Source of the DNA: Amoeboaphelidium occidentale
Lineage: Eukaryota; Aphelidiomycota; Aphelidea
Length of the DNA stretch: 48,942 bases
Assembly: GCA_023515795.1 (NCBI GenBank)
Contig: JALGPX010000086.1
Location: forward strand, 1 to 48,942
Reading direction: 5' to 3'
Below the pieces are notes generated by a model that worked only from the letters and a program-made list of their open reading frames with translations, was not told the DNA's origin and made no database searches. The translations under genes and the position numbers were made by a program. Shown one piece after another: positions 10,510-20,289 of the stretch. Within the stretch, counting starts at the first letter, position 1, and each line of letters begins with the position of its first letter.

Positions 10510-12285
10510 ATGAACTCTACTATGCTAAACGAAATTATGCAGAACCCTTCGCTTCTATCGGAACGCAATGAAGATATCGATACCCCAAATGTTAGTGGGC
10601 TCTGTGTCGAGTGCTCTGATCATCCTGAAGAACTTAAATGTGTCCAATGCGGTGATTCGTTCTGTGCTGTGTGCTTTCAGTTCATCCACAAGAGTGGCAG
10701 TAGAAAAGGCCATTCTGTTGTTTCCCTGAAGGATTCTACTGGTGGTGATGTTACGATGGCCGAGTCTGATAAAGTTAATGCTACGAATGGAACGAAGCAA
10801 TCTAGCAAACCCATTGAGCAAGAAGACGTACAGGGAGAAGTGATTTCCATTGACGATTTACTTAAACAGTCTGGTGGTACTCTGTCGCTTGATGATAATT
10901 CTGCTGCTGCCATTAAGGAACGCGCAAAGTATATTCCGGTTAGGTTAACCCAAACTGAGCGATTATTGTTCCGACTCTTAAATTCGTCGCTCCTGGTTTC
11001 AGAATACACAGATAAAATTGATATTCTTTCTCATATGCAGAAGCGTCCACGAATTGTAGCTCAGATCAAACAGATTTGTTCAATTCTTTGTGGTTTAGCA
11101 ATTGCGACTGATATCGATAAGGGTAAAGAATTATTGATGGAAGGCAAAGAGTTTAAAGATATGGAGGAATTCTTTCTGTCTGTATTTGAAATTGGTAGAA
11201 GGTACAAAATCATGAATCCGGAGCGTATGAGGGATACTTACGGCAAACTTGTTTACATGCTGCAGGATTCTGTGGATGTTGAAGATTTGCTGGGATTTAA
11301 ATGTGTTTCCCCAATGCGTACCGTTTATTCGGTTTTGGAGGAAAATGGTTCTTTGGCTATGCTAGACGATGTTCTAACTGAAGTTGCAACAAGGGAAATT
11401 ATTCCAGACGGAAAAGATAGAAGAACAATCCAGAAGGAAATTAGACAAAAGGAAATGGCAATTGATCATTTAAGTAAGAAGTATTGTACATTTAGGGATA
11501 CAAGAATGTCTTTGAATCCTTTTAAAGCATTTGGTGGTGGACAGCAGAAAGGCTTGACCCAAGAAGAAGTCAGGCAATGTCTTTACTCTATCGGAGATAA
11601 TAGCAGCTTTTTGCGCAGTAACAGAGACCCAATCGATAAAATGATCTCCTTTCTTACAACATACTTTGGCCCATCAAAGCCACAGCCAACATTAGCTATA
11701 TCAGCAGGAAGAGGTGGTGCAAGATTAAGTCACTCTCATGAAAGACAATATTACTATGTTCTTCAATCCTTAACTTTGTGGAGGGAAGTTATGCACAATA
11801 TGTTTAAGCTTTGGATACTTTCGGAGAATGATTTATTAAATGGGAGTCGTTACCTGCTGAGAGATACTGGTCAAGGTCTTAACAGAGTTCAGCCATGTCC
11901 TTCTGTTTCCAGAGAAGTACACAAGATTCTGAATCATGTTATGCACAAGGTTGGTCAATGGGTTGGATCCAGCGTTGTTCATTTGGGTGATCATAATGTA
12001 CCTAATGCATTGAACTTTATTGACAAGTACACTCAAGTATCAAGAATCTTGAGACCTATTGTGTCTTGTATTGAGTCGATTGATAACTTGGTAAAAGATC
12101 CAAACATTAAAAATTACATTGAAGATACTTTTGGAGGTGCGGATGAATGCAAAATTGAGATTCTTCAAGACTTCTTCAGGTATTTTTCTATTAGAGGAAA
12201 TAGCTTAATTGTTGCAGATATGGTTTTGATGGTTCTGGAGCCGACAACTTTTTTGATTCCGGAAGTTGCATCGATGGAAGATTAA
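10510..12285 (+). CDS. UPF0652 (DUF2009) B-box family protein
   Basis: 591 residues from the ATG at 10510; the frame extends upstream but offers no earlier ATG before the divergent GRX5 start. A zinc-binding B-box-like finger ([16 protein letters not shown] ... CFQFIHKSG) lies near residues 33-70, followed by an acidic linker and the long DUF2009 domain, recognisable from [36 protein letters not shown], and [12 protein letters not shown] followed by the [20 protein letters not shown] region. The family is conserved in plants, amoebozoans and some fungi, and its molecular function is not established. TAA stop. The next gene begins 101 bp later on the same strand. Confidence 0.88.
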   Translation: MNSTMLNEIMQNPSLLSERNEDIDTPNVSGLCVECSDHPEELKCVQCGDSFCAVCFQFIHKSGSRKGHSVVSLKDSTGGDVTMAESDKVNATNGTKQSSKPIEQEDVQGEVISIDDLLKQSGGTLSLDDNSAAAIKERAKYIPVRLTQTERLLFRLLNSSLLVSEYTDKIDILSHMQKRPRIVAQIKQICSILCGLAIATDIDKGKELLMEGKEFKDMEEFFLSVFEIGRRYKIMNPERMRDTYGKLVYMLQDSVDVEDLLGFKCVSPMRTVYSVLEENGSLAMLDDVLTEVATREIIPDGKDRRTIQKEIRQKEMAIDHLSKKYCTFRDTRMSLNPFKAFGGGQQKGLTQEEVRQCLYSIGDNSSFLRSNRDPIDKMISFLTTYFGPSKPQPTLAISAGRGGARLSHSHERQYYYVLQSLTLWREVMHNMFKLWILSENDLLNGSRYLLRDTGQGLNRVQPCPSVSREVHKILNHVMHKVGQWVGSSVVHLGDHNVPNALNFIDKYTQVSRILRPIVSCIESIDNLVKDPNIKNYIEDTFGGADECKIEILQDFFRYFSIRGNSLIVADMVLMVLEPTTFLIPEVASMED

Positions 12286-12386
12286 CGAGCGCATGGAACT
12301 GGTGTCATAATATCAATAAGAAGAGATACTTTCATGTGTTCCTTCTCAGTGGATTTATTGGCTTCGATGGGGAATTTTGAGGCAAG

Positions 12387-13010
12387 ATGTTAATAAGTCG
12401 CGATGGTACTGATTTTCGAATTATGACGATGTTGAAGAAATGCAGTAAGGAAATAAACGTTCGCATTCCGGATGATGTCATGATACAATGCAAAGAAAAG
12501 GACTTCTCTGGACTTCATAGAGTTATACTTACGGCAACAGGCCATCTTCAGAGGACTGTGAGCGCGCTGCATAATGCGCCAGTGTCAGTGGATATCATCA
12601 AGAATGTCAAGACTATTTCGGAAGATATTCCAGATTCTTGTTGCTATTCGAGGCAAGTTCTGTTAAGGAAACAAGATACACCATTCAGCATTGCGTGTTC
12701 TCAATTACACATTACAAGGAGCGACTACACGCGATACTTTGAAGAGCATGATGCAGGTATAGGACAGTTTTTCCAGACAGTTGGAATATTCCCACAGTTT
12801 AAGATCGTAGCTGTAGGTTTTGGTGATAAATATTATCAATGGAAGGGCTCTAAAGTGTGGCAAGATCTTTTATCAGAATCGACAGAATTATTGTGTGAGT
12901 ATCAAACCAAGTGGAACACCTTCTGGCGCGCATATGAACTCACATTTGATGGAGGTTCATGTGAGATATTTGAATTATTCTCCAATGAAGTTTTGCAAAT
13001 AGATAAATAA
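12387..13010 (+). CDS. Chorismate-lyase-like (UbiC/DUF98 fold) candidate, function unknown
   Basis: 207 residues; ATG at 12387, with a second possible start at 12423. I do not recognise a named family, but the pattern is suggestive: SRQVLLRKQDTPFSIACSQL, then DAGIGQFFQTVG, then WRAYELTF and ELFSNEVL. That is the order of conserved positions in chorismate pyruvate-lyase-like domains (R.V.L, A.S, IGq, wR.Y, E.F). No membrane helix or targeting signal is evident. If the fold is right, it may bind a small aromatic ligand; catalytic activity is not implied. It lies in a run of same-strand genes with gaps of 50-100 bp. Confidence 0.55.
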   Translation: MLISRDGTDFRIMTMLKKCSKEINVRIPDDVMIQCKEKDFSGLHRVILTATGHLQRTVSALHNAPVSVDIIKNVKTISEDIPDSCCYSRQVLLRKQDTPFSIACSQLHITRSDYTRYFEEHDAGIGQFFQTVGIFPQFKIVAVGFGDKYYQWKGSKVWQDLLSESTELLCEYQTKWNTFWRAYELTFDGGSCEIFELFSNEVLQIDK

Positions 13011-13092
13011 TTTTTAAACACTGTTTGGCGACTTGAATCCAAAAGTGCTATTAATAGGATTCATTGTTTTGAGTGAGCTCGCTGAACGACTT

Positions 13093-15021
13093 ATGATCTT
13101 ACAGAGGATTCTTACTTTCGGGCTATGCCTGATAGTAGCAGCAAGGGCGACAAGGCTTAGAATCATTGCTAATACAGATATCAATCAGCTTTACTTGCCA
13201 GCATATGTAAATCATACTGATGATCAAGTTACACTAGTTGGGCCGACTTATCCAGCTGCTTCAGAACCAGGAACACTATCTATAATACAATACAATATCA
13301 CAAGCAGGAGTTTGAACAGCACTGTCGTACTTGAAACTCCAGACCGGTACTATTTGCGCAAAATGGGATACAATCGCGCAACAGATGAACTATGGATGAA
13401 CGGTTATCTCGTATCACCTTTACTACAATTCAAGGGACTTCTAGAATCCGTTTGCTTTCTGAATAATGGCACATTTGCGGAGGGAATTACATCCGACTTC
13501 TCGAGAACAGTTCCGATGAAGTACTATTTTCCTGCATCTGGGTTTACATATGCTCTGCTTACAGATCAAGATGAAGCCTTCGCTCCACAAAAGCAATTTG
13601 TAAAGTATGCTGACTACAGCAACATTGATATGTCCATATCTTTTGGTAATCCTCCCTTGTACAAAACCATAATTGAGTTGGATAAACGAACACAACATTT
13701 TGATGCAATATTTGGTTACAGAGATCCTTTCGAAGACGTTTCAACTCAAATGTTTAAGTACGAACGTTTAGCGCAAAATGGTCAAGTCGTGTATCAGGCC
13801 AATTGCACCGTGCCTTCCAGTCACAGACTTGTCGGCGCAGTAATTGCTCATAATCAAGAGGCCATGTTCGCTGTAGTCAATGTCACAACTTTCTCCGGAA
13901 GACAAAATACCAGGACAGAATTGTTCTATTTGGCTGGTTATACAACGGATCCTGAAATGCAACAAACAGATTTTCTTCAAATAAGTGTTAGATTCAACGC
14001 CGCAACCTTACATTATGATGAAAGGAAAGGATTGCTGTTGGTTGTTGGCGCTCTTTCGAATTTCATAACAGCGGCAAGATCATCTACTTTGATGGTGTTT
14101 GAAACAGTTCCGGTTCTCAGGCTCATTCAGACACTTAACGACTTCAATGGATATCTGCCACTTGAAAGCGTGTGGGATAGTTTACAACGGAAACTTATAG
14201 TCCTTATGGACAAGAGCCCTTCTTTATCCAGTTCTGTTTATGTATTGAACACCAAACTTTATGTTGCACAGACTTTTGAGGAAGATGGTGATATCGGTGC
14301 TGTAAAGCGACCTCCTATTCCACCCAAGATTGCAAGTACTACTTTACAAACAACTACCACAAGCACTTCCTCTGCTTCTATACAGACAACTGTGTCGAAA
14401 GAAGACAATGATAGTCAAAATCAAAATCAACGCGCACCACAGCAGATTGACTCGAGCATGTTGCCTGTATACTTGGGAATAGCTTTTGGTGTTGTTTTTA
14501 TACTTCTCATTGCACTTGGTTTTTGGGTGAATTCTTCAACTAAAAGAGCTCTTGAAGCAGCAAAGAAGAGGAGAGCAGCTAAAAGGAAACATCGAAAGGA
14601 AAAGAGGCGCAGAAAGAGGGAACGTGAGAGAATAAGAGCCCTAAGAGGAGAAAAAGCAAAGAAGGAAAAACCTGAAACCGATGATGCTGATATCGAAGAA
14701 GGTGGAAATAGTGATGATAATGGCAGCAGATATGGCGAAGAGGGTAAAAGTCGCGAATACTCAGGATCTGATGCTAAATCAGAAGCCCCAGACTCACGCT
14801 TCTCAAGAAGACAACCAAGAAATCACTCTACCAGTGCAGAAAATATTGAAGTTGCTCCACCAGCACCAATATCTCATCCCCTTCAAGAACCTACATTGAA
14901 AGTCTCATCAGAGCCACAATACCAAGCACCATCAAGAAGATTTATGCCCGTTACAGGACAATCAATTACTGGAGCCATAATGAATAACAGGCCAAACCAA
15001 AAGCCTCCTGCTTATTACTAG
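13093..15021 (+). CDS. Type I membrane glycoprotein with PPxY-containing tail, function unknown
   Basis: 642 residues from the ATG at 13093, chosen because it begins a signal peptide (MILQRILTFGLCLIVAARA). The ectodomain of about 400 residues has many N-glycosylation sequons (NHT, NIT, NST, NGT, NCT, NVT) and short repeated beta-strand-like blocks, possibly a degenerate beta-propeller. A Thr/Ser-rich stalk precedes one membrane helix (LPVYLGIAFGVVFILLIALG). The cytoplasmic side starts with a strongly basic helix (KKRRAAKRKHRKEKRRRKRE), then an acidic/Ser-rich region, and ends in NQKPPAYY, a PPxY-type WW-domain ligand. The architecture matches the WD40 membrane protein at 7.8 kb, and the two may be surface proteins of related use. 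Function is not known. Confidence 0.8.
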   Translation: MILQRILTFGLCLIVAARATRLRIIANTDINQLYLPAYVNHTDDQVTLVGPTYPAASEPGTLSIIQYNITSRSLNSTVVLETPDRYYLRKMGYNRATDELWMNGYLVSPLLQFKGLLESVCFLNNGTFAEGITSDFSRTVPMKYYFPASGFTYALLTDQDEAFAPQKQFVKYADYSNIDMSISFGNPPLYKTIIELDKRTQHFDAIFGYRDPFEDVSTQMFKYERLAQNGQVVYQANCTVPSSHRLVGAVIAHNQEAMFAVVNVTTFSGRQNTRTELFYLAGYTTDPEMQQTDFLQISVRFNAATLHYDERKGLLLVVGALSNFITAARSSTLMVFETVPVLRLIQTLNDFNGYLPLESVWDSLQRKLIVLMDKSPSLSSSVYVLNTKLYVAQTFEEDGDIGAVKRPPIPPKIASTTLQTTTTSTSSASIQTTVSKEDNDSQNQNQRAPQQIDSSMLPVYLGIAFGVVFILLIALGFWVNSSTKRALEAAKKRRAAKRKHRKEKRRRKRERERIRALRGEKAKKEKPETDDADIEEGGNSDDNGSRYGEEGKSREYSGSDAKSEAPDSRFSRRQPRNHSTSAENIEVAPPAPISHPLQEPTLKVSSEPQYQAPSRRFMPVTGQSITGAIMNNRPNQKPPAYY

Positions 15022-15073
15022 GAGCGAAATATATAAATTTGTTTTCTCAAACAATCTCTTCTTCAAATCGAAG

Positions 15074-16227
15074 ATGTCAGATTCCGAGCCTTCAGTATTG
15101 AGCGACCCTGAGAACATTAAAAAATTTGAAGCTGCTGCGGATATCACCAACCGTAAGTGACGCATTTAAGTCAATATTTAAAATTTTAAGGCGCATTGGC
15201 TACTGTCGCAAAAGCCGTCGTAGAAGGAGCCAAGATATTTGAGTTATGCGAAATTGGCGATAATTTCATCAGAGCTGAAGTAGCTAAAGTCTACAAAGAT
15301 GACAAAACGGATAAAGGAAAACCTATTTTAAAGGGAATCGCATTTCCAACTTCAATTAATGTTAATAACGTCATTTGTCATTATTCTCCTTTGAGATCCG
15401 ACGAGAATGGCCAAGTTCCCCTTAAGAAGGGCGATGTTGTCAAAGTTGAATTGGGAACACAAATTGATGGTTTTCCGGCTATGGCTGCTACCACGGTTGT
15501 TGTTGGTGCTTCAAAGGAAAATCCAGTCACAGGCAAAAAGGCTGATGTTATTTTGGCCGCGTATCACGCTTCTGAAGCTGCAGTGCGTTTGTTCCGCCCT
15601 GGAAAGTTCACAAAGGACATCACCGATACTGTACAAAAGATTGCCGTAGAAGAATTCAATGTGATTCCTGTTCAGGGATTTTTGTCCTCAGAATTGAGAC
15701 GTACAACTTTAGACGGAGACAAGCAGATTATTATTAATCCTTCTGAGCAACAAAAGAGTGGCAGAAAGAAGGAAGAATTTGCACTTGGTGAATTCTACTC
15801 GATGGATGTTTTAATTACCACAAGTCCTACTGGTAAATCTCGCCCTTCAAACCTCAAGACTACGATTTACAAGAGAAATGCAGATGTCATGTACGAATTG
15901 AAGATGCAGACAAGTCGTCGTTTATGTTCTGAAGTTGGTCAGAAGTTTGGTTATTTCCCATTCCATCTGAAACACACAGCTGATGAAAAGAAGGCTAGAA
16001 TGGGTGTTGTCGAATGTGTCAAGCATGATTTGTTCATGCCTTATGACGTTCTAGAAGATAAGCCTACTGAAGTTGTTGCTCAGTTCTTGGTCACTGTGCT
16101 TTTGATGCCTGATGGAGAAATCAAGAAATTGACATCTTATCCTTTTGATATCTCTTGTTACAAGTCTGAGCATTCCATTAAGACTGAAGAGATTAAATCT
16201 TTGCTGAAAGAGCCTTTGAAAAAATAA
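15074..16227 (+). CDS. PA2G4: PA2G4/EBP1-like proliferation-associated protein (methionine aminopeptidase fold)
   Basis: 371 residues, join(15074..15152, 15191..16227), intron 38 nt. PA2G4/EBP1 has the pita-bread fold of methionine aminopeptidase type 2 but no catalysis, and binds ribosomes and RNA during ribosome biogenesis. Family marks: EGAKIFELCEIGDNFI near residue 40, KGIAFPTSINVNNVICHYSP, a long central YHASEAAVRLFRPG segment, VIPVQGFLSSELRR, FALGEFYSMDVLITTS, and a Lys-rich C-terminus. The first exon is short and starts MSDSEPSVLSDPENIKKF, which resembles the family N-terminus. The splice joins at an Asn-Arg codon boundary and restores the family sequence exactly. Confidence 0.95.
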
Positions 16228-16302
16228 ACATGGGGAGCCTATTTATAGTCGGATCCGCTTGAAAATCGTGTTTAGCTCATAAAGACATCAGGATATCACG
16301 TA

Positions 16303-18042
16303 ATGGCCGATAGATTTAACGAGTTGGCTTTACAAAGTGCTTCAACTCTGACTAGTTTGGTGTCACATGAGCGACCAACACTACAGAAAACCAATACGGC
16401 TGAAACAACAATAAGTTCAACAGCATCTTCGACAAAAAAGGGCGGAGAACTATCAAAGACTATGAAGAAGTTCCTATTCTCTACTGATGCAGCTAATTTG
16501 ATTAATGATCCTAACGCAGTAGAGAAGATCTGTGACGTGAGAAGATGTATATTGAAGGATGAAACAATGGAACAAGCGTTTCTAGAATCAACGGTTGTGG
16601 CGCGTATGAGAAGTCAAGCGAAAGTCTTTTTGATCGCTTTTGTAGTGGAACTGATACATTTTGTGATGCTTGGCTCAAATTTGCAATGGCGATATGTTGT
16701 CAGTAACGCTTTGATATCACTTTGTATGATCATGTGTTCTCTGCTGTTTTACATTGCTTTCAGACAAAGAAACGCCGCATTTGGAGAGTTTATTAAGCGT
16801 CATTTCGAATGGGTGACATTCATACTTACATTCATTGCTGCATCCACCGTGAATTTATGCTACAATGCCTTTATGATCACTCGACCTGATACACCTTCAA
16901 CTGTGGAAGAAATCTTGTATCAACTATTGATATCTAATGCACTTGTCATCTACTGTATGGGTATTGCAATTGATATTTCTATAATTGGATTATGCACGAT
17001 CGTATCATCTAATTTGGTTCTACTTCTGGTGGTTGCTTTGTCTGCGATGGAAAAGGTTAGAAATGGTGCTTTCATTGTAGCGTTCTTTATCTACAGTGGA
17101 ACATTACTTAAGAGTATGGCTTTTACTATCTTGTGTAAGTTTCGTGTGAAGATATCTGATAGGATGTTGTTTTATCAAAAGCTGTTTGGAGCAGACGGTG
17201 ATATAGATTCGATTAAGAGAACAGCAGTTGATAAGGAAGCGATGATGGTGAGAGATTCTTTTGATATGCCAGCTCCAAGCATCAAGGATCTTGTTCGTAA
17301 AGATTCTGATGACGCTGAGCCAAAAGCGTGCTTTGAAGCGTTGAGATCATTTAATGGTTACATCCTCACGCCGCTTGATTTCAATGTATTCTTTGAAGAT
17401 CGAGTTCGAAATGGAGCATTTGTTTCATTACTTGTAGTGTTCATTATTGATATACTTCTTGGTTTTGCTTCGCTGCTGTTAGGCGGCAGAGAACTTTACA
17501 CTGCTGGCGCTGTTAAAATATCGATATTTGCCATTACATTGGTTGGCTACTTCATAGCATACAAGTTACTTATCAAGAACACGACAAAGGATACTCAAGC
17601 CTCGGTACTTACAAGACGACTGTTTAATATTCTATTCAATATCACACTGTTGCTGGATTCTGTTGCATTTATCGTAGAAATTGTAATGATGCACAATCTT
17701 ACGACAGTATCTATTGGTCTGGCATTGACCAAGATTTGCATTTCCTACACATCTATTCTATCTAACGTGGCCACTGCATCTGCTATTGGCATTAGACCAG
17801 GCTGGTTCTTGCTTAATGCTTTCGTGACGCTGATACTTATGCTTGTTCCCATGCTTGCATACAACCCTTCAATTCACTCGGAAGATTACACCTACTGGAC
17901 AAACATAATGACAGTTCAAGCTATAATTTCTGTAATAGGCGGTGCTTGTTATGGTTACATATTTGTGAGACATTTAACAAAATTATGGTATCACTACTGG
18001 GACACTCAGCGTTTCATTATGGGATACAGACCTCCTCACTAA
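16303..18042 (+). CDS. Multi-pass membrane protein with two 6-helix halves, function unknown
   Basis: 579 residues. A Ser/Thr-rich cytoplasmic N-terminus of about 100 residues is followed by about six hydrophobic helices (residues 107-285), a charged central loop of about 90 residues (MMVRDSFDMPAPSIKD), and about six more helices (365-560). Both halves end near a basic stretch. I recognise no family. The 6+6 layout with a large central loop is also the membrane plan of class III cyclases and of some transporters, but there is no catalytic domain and no conserved transport motif. The ATG at 16303 is the first in frame. The C-terminus, MGYRPPH, is short and cytoplasmic in this model. Confidence 0.7.
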   Translation: MADRFNELALQSASTLTSLVSHERPTLQKTNTAETTISSTASSTKKGGELSKTMKKFLFSTDAANLINDPNAVEKICDVRRCILKDETMEQAFLESTVVARMRSQAKVFLIAFVVELIHFVMLGSNLQWRYVVSNALISLCMIMCSLLFYIAFRQRNAAFGEFIKRHFEWVTFILTFIAASTVNLCYNAFMITRPDTPSTVEEILYQLLISNALVIYCMGIAIDISIIGLCTIVSSNLVLLLVVALSAMEKVRNGAFIVAFFIYSGTLLKSMAFTILCKFRVKISDRMLFYQKLFGADGDIDSIKRTAVDKEAMMVRDSFDMPAPSIKDLVRKDSDDAEPKACFEALRSFNGYILTPLDFNVFFEDRVRNGAFVSLLVVFIIDILLGFASLLLGGRELYTAGAVKISIFAITLVGYFIAYKLLIKNTTKDTQASVLTRRLFNILFNITLLLDSVAFIVEIVMMHNLTTVSIGLALTKICISYTSILSNVATASAIGIRPGWFLLNAFVTLILMLVPMLAYNPSIHSEDYTYWTNIMTVQAIISVIGGACYGYIFVRHLTKLWYHYWDTQRFIMGYRPPH

Positions 18043-18132
18043 GAAGTTCGAATAAAAATATCAGTTAATAGAAGGTCCCTTGAGACAAAACGCGAAAACC
18101 ATTTTTGGAATTATTCCACGAGTTGACACGTC

Positions 18133-18939
18133 ATGTCGAAAATTCTTGACCAGTTATGCAAAGAGCCAGAGGAAAGGGCAAAGTTTGCTCAGCTAGCAGA
18201 TTATTTCAACGAGTTGGACTTGTCTGACTTGAATGAGTATGAAGACCCTGATGACTTGGTCCGTGATGTCCTTCCGGCACATCGTTTGTTAATGCGCATC
18301 TTTGTTAAAAGGTACTTGATGCCACTTCGTGAATGCAAGATCGATCTTCCGAAGGAATTGATATATTTGGTCAAAGAAGATGGTGTCGCAGTAAGATTCG
18401 CGGGTTTGTTGGTTACAACCTACCGTTCAATTATTGCGGCAGAAGGCATGACAATACCAGACCTCCACCGTTGGTTATTGAAGGGTGAATTAATCAAACT
18501 GAAGCTGAGGTTTATTGATATATCGATGAACCGCCTGCTACCTTCAGATATGAAGTATGTTTATGGTATGGTTGAAGATCTGCGCAGACGCAACATGATC
18601 GCGCCATCTGGTTTGATCTTGGATTTGTCATGCAACCGTGTTCATGGAATCGCACAGTTCAAAGAGGAAGTTGACAGATGCGTCGCATCAATAGTGAATT
18701 GACCTACTGTGGCATTCTTGGACTTGAGAGGGAATCCGTTCTCATCAACCGATCGAAGAGACTACTTCAAGAGCTTCACTTCAACATCGCCCGAAGCTTC
18801 TAACTTGATTTGGGTGGACAATATTAATTTGCAAGCCCACGGTTGACGCCCTATGGTGTCTGAAGAAGTTGTGGACGTTCTGTTGAAATCTCACGAAAAG
18901 TACTTCGCATGGAGAAAAGAGAACGGTCTTGTATTGTAA
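18133..18939 (+). pseudogene. LRR-like gene interrupted by two in-frame TGA codons
   Basis: From the ATG at 18133 the frame runs to TGA at 18700-18702, continues in the same frame to a second TGA at 18844-18846, and ends at TAA 18937-18939, with no frameshift. The part before the first TGA is 189 residues with leucine-rich-repeat-like strands (LRFIDISMNRLLPSDM, LILDLSCNRVHGI). After the TGA comes another such strand (TVAFLDLRGNPFSS), so the repeat unit continues across the stop. Normal TGG Trp codons also occur in the same frame. A nonsense-mutated pseudogene is the simplest reading; TGA readthrough or reassignment is the alternative. No catalytic domain is recognised. The neighbouring minus-strand gene shows the same kind of defect. 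Confidence 0.6.
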
Positions 18940-19071
18940 TGCACCATGCTTTTGCTTTGTTTCAATAAATAATCAGCCTTATAGTCGTGTCTGTAATGAG
19001 TTCAGGACGAAATGATCAGATGAAACAGATAAATTTCTACTGAAAGACATATTTATTTGTGCAGTATCAGT

Positions 19072-20226
19072 TTAATGCCACGGAAACCAGCTGTGCTTTC
19101 TTTTGTTTACTCAAAAAGTATCTTGAGCCACAATATTGAAGGCATCGGGCCTGACTGGTGTCAAATACGGGACTGATGGGACGAACGAATGGTCACCAAA
19201 GCAAGCGGCCAGTCCGTTCAATGAGTAGTTGACTTCGTTATCGCAGGCAATGATGACCCGCTCAATCACCGCCAGACGAATAGACAATTGTCGAAACGCT
19301 TTGGACCAATCCGAATTGGATTTGATTTCTCCAATATCCACCTTCACAAGATTGGCAGACTTCATAAAAGTAGCTTCTCCACGACAATCGATTTCCAATT
19401 CAGTGTAAAAAGGAGGCTCTTTAGCTTCCAAAGCCTTGGCAGTATCGATAACTGAAGAGCTCAGAACCATAACAGCTAAAGATTTAGTATTGTTGACAAA
19501 GTCAACCGTTAGCTGGTCTGATCACGCTAGCTCGTTGACGTGGGACGCCTTGGATGTACTGTTATTGCACTGTGAATCGAAACGTCCCCAAGCTTCAAGC
19601 AACTTTTCAGCAAATTGAACCAGCTCTTCCAAGTTTTTTTCATAGCCAGAGCTCAAAGGTGCTTTCTTTTCCAAGAACGAACGAGCAGTTTTGACATTTT
19701 GTTTGAACCTTTCTCTTTCTTTATACAGTAGTTGTTTCAACAAGTAAGAACGCCTTGATGCAAGTCCTGCAACATTCTTGTGAGGAATATCCGTTTCACT
19801 GGGAAGGGCAACTGATTTTGGAGTTGAGATTCTTATAAGACCAGGTCCGTCGAAGGCATTAAACGAGTCTTAGAATCAGGATGATGACTTGGCATGATTG
19901 CGAAATGCCATCTCGTAAGTTATGCCAACTTTGGATTCAACTCTTTGCAAACGGTTGGAAATACTGTTGAGCTCTTGCTTGATGTCTGTTCCCAGCGTCG
20001 TAAACTTTGTTGCCATATCTCTTTCTAACTCTTGTGGCAATTCATGTTTCAAATTATTTAGCTCTTGTTTCATGTCGCTTTTCATCTCTTGTGCTAGGGT
20101 TCCTATCAAGACCTTCAGCTCCTTTTTCATATCCTGCTTCAAGTTCTTGATATATTCCTTAATCGAAGTTTCGTCTTCTTTCAGGGAGCTGGTCTCCTTT
20201 GAGTCATTGTTATTATTGTGCGACAT
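19072..20226 (-). pseudogene. Broken coiled-coil gene with restriction-endonuclease-fold candidate domain
   Basis: One minus-strand frame contains the whole feature. From the ATG at 20226 it encodes an Asn/Ser/Glu-rich start and a coiled coil (repeated LKQDMKKELK-like blocks). It is stopped by TGA at 19876-19878 with, as I read it, a TAA two codons later. The same frame then resumes for about 115 codons to TGA at 19522-19524, continues to TGA at 19111-19113, and reaches TAA at 19072. The last part has ELEIDCRG followed by VKVDIGEIKSN and an aligned RQLSIRL, the order of acidic and ExK residues in PD-(D/E)xK nuclease folds. Crinkler-type effectors of oomycetes and early fungi can carry such a fold; relation to them is inference. 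At least the 19876/19870 stops look like genuine damage. Confidence 0.5.
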
Positions 20227-20289
20227 CTTACTGAAATGAATGGTTAAACTCAGACTTGATGTTTCAAACTCGAAAAGTTTGGCAAACAT

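Noticed and set aside
18133-18939. Genome-wide reassignment of TGA to tryptophan
   Set aside because: The long intact genes in the window use TGG only, and ZC3H15 and the SET gene use TGA as a terminal stop, so a global code change is not supported.
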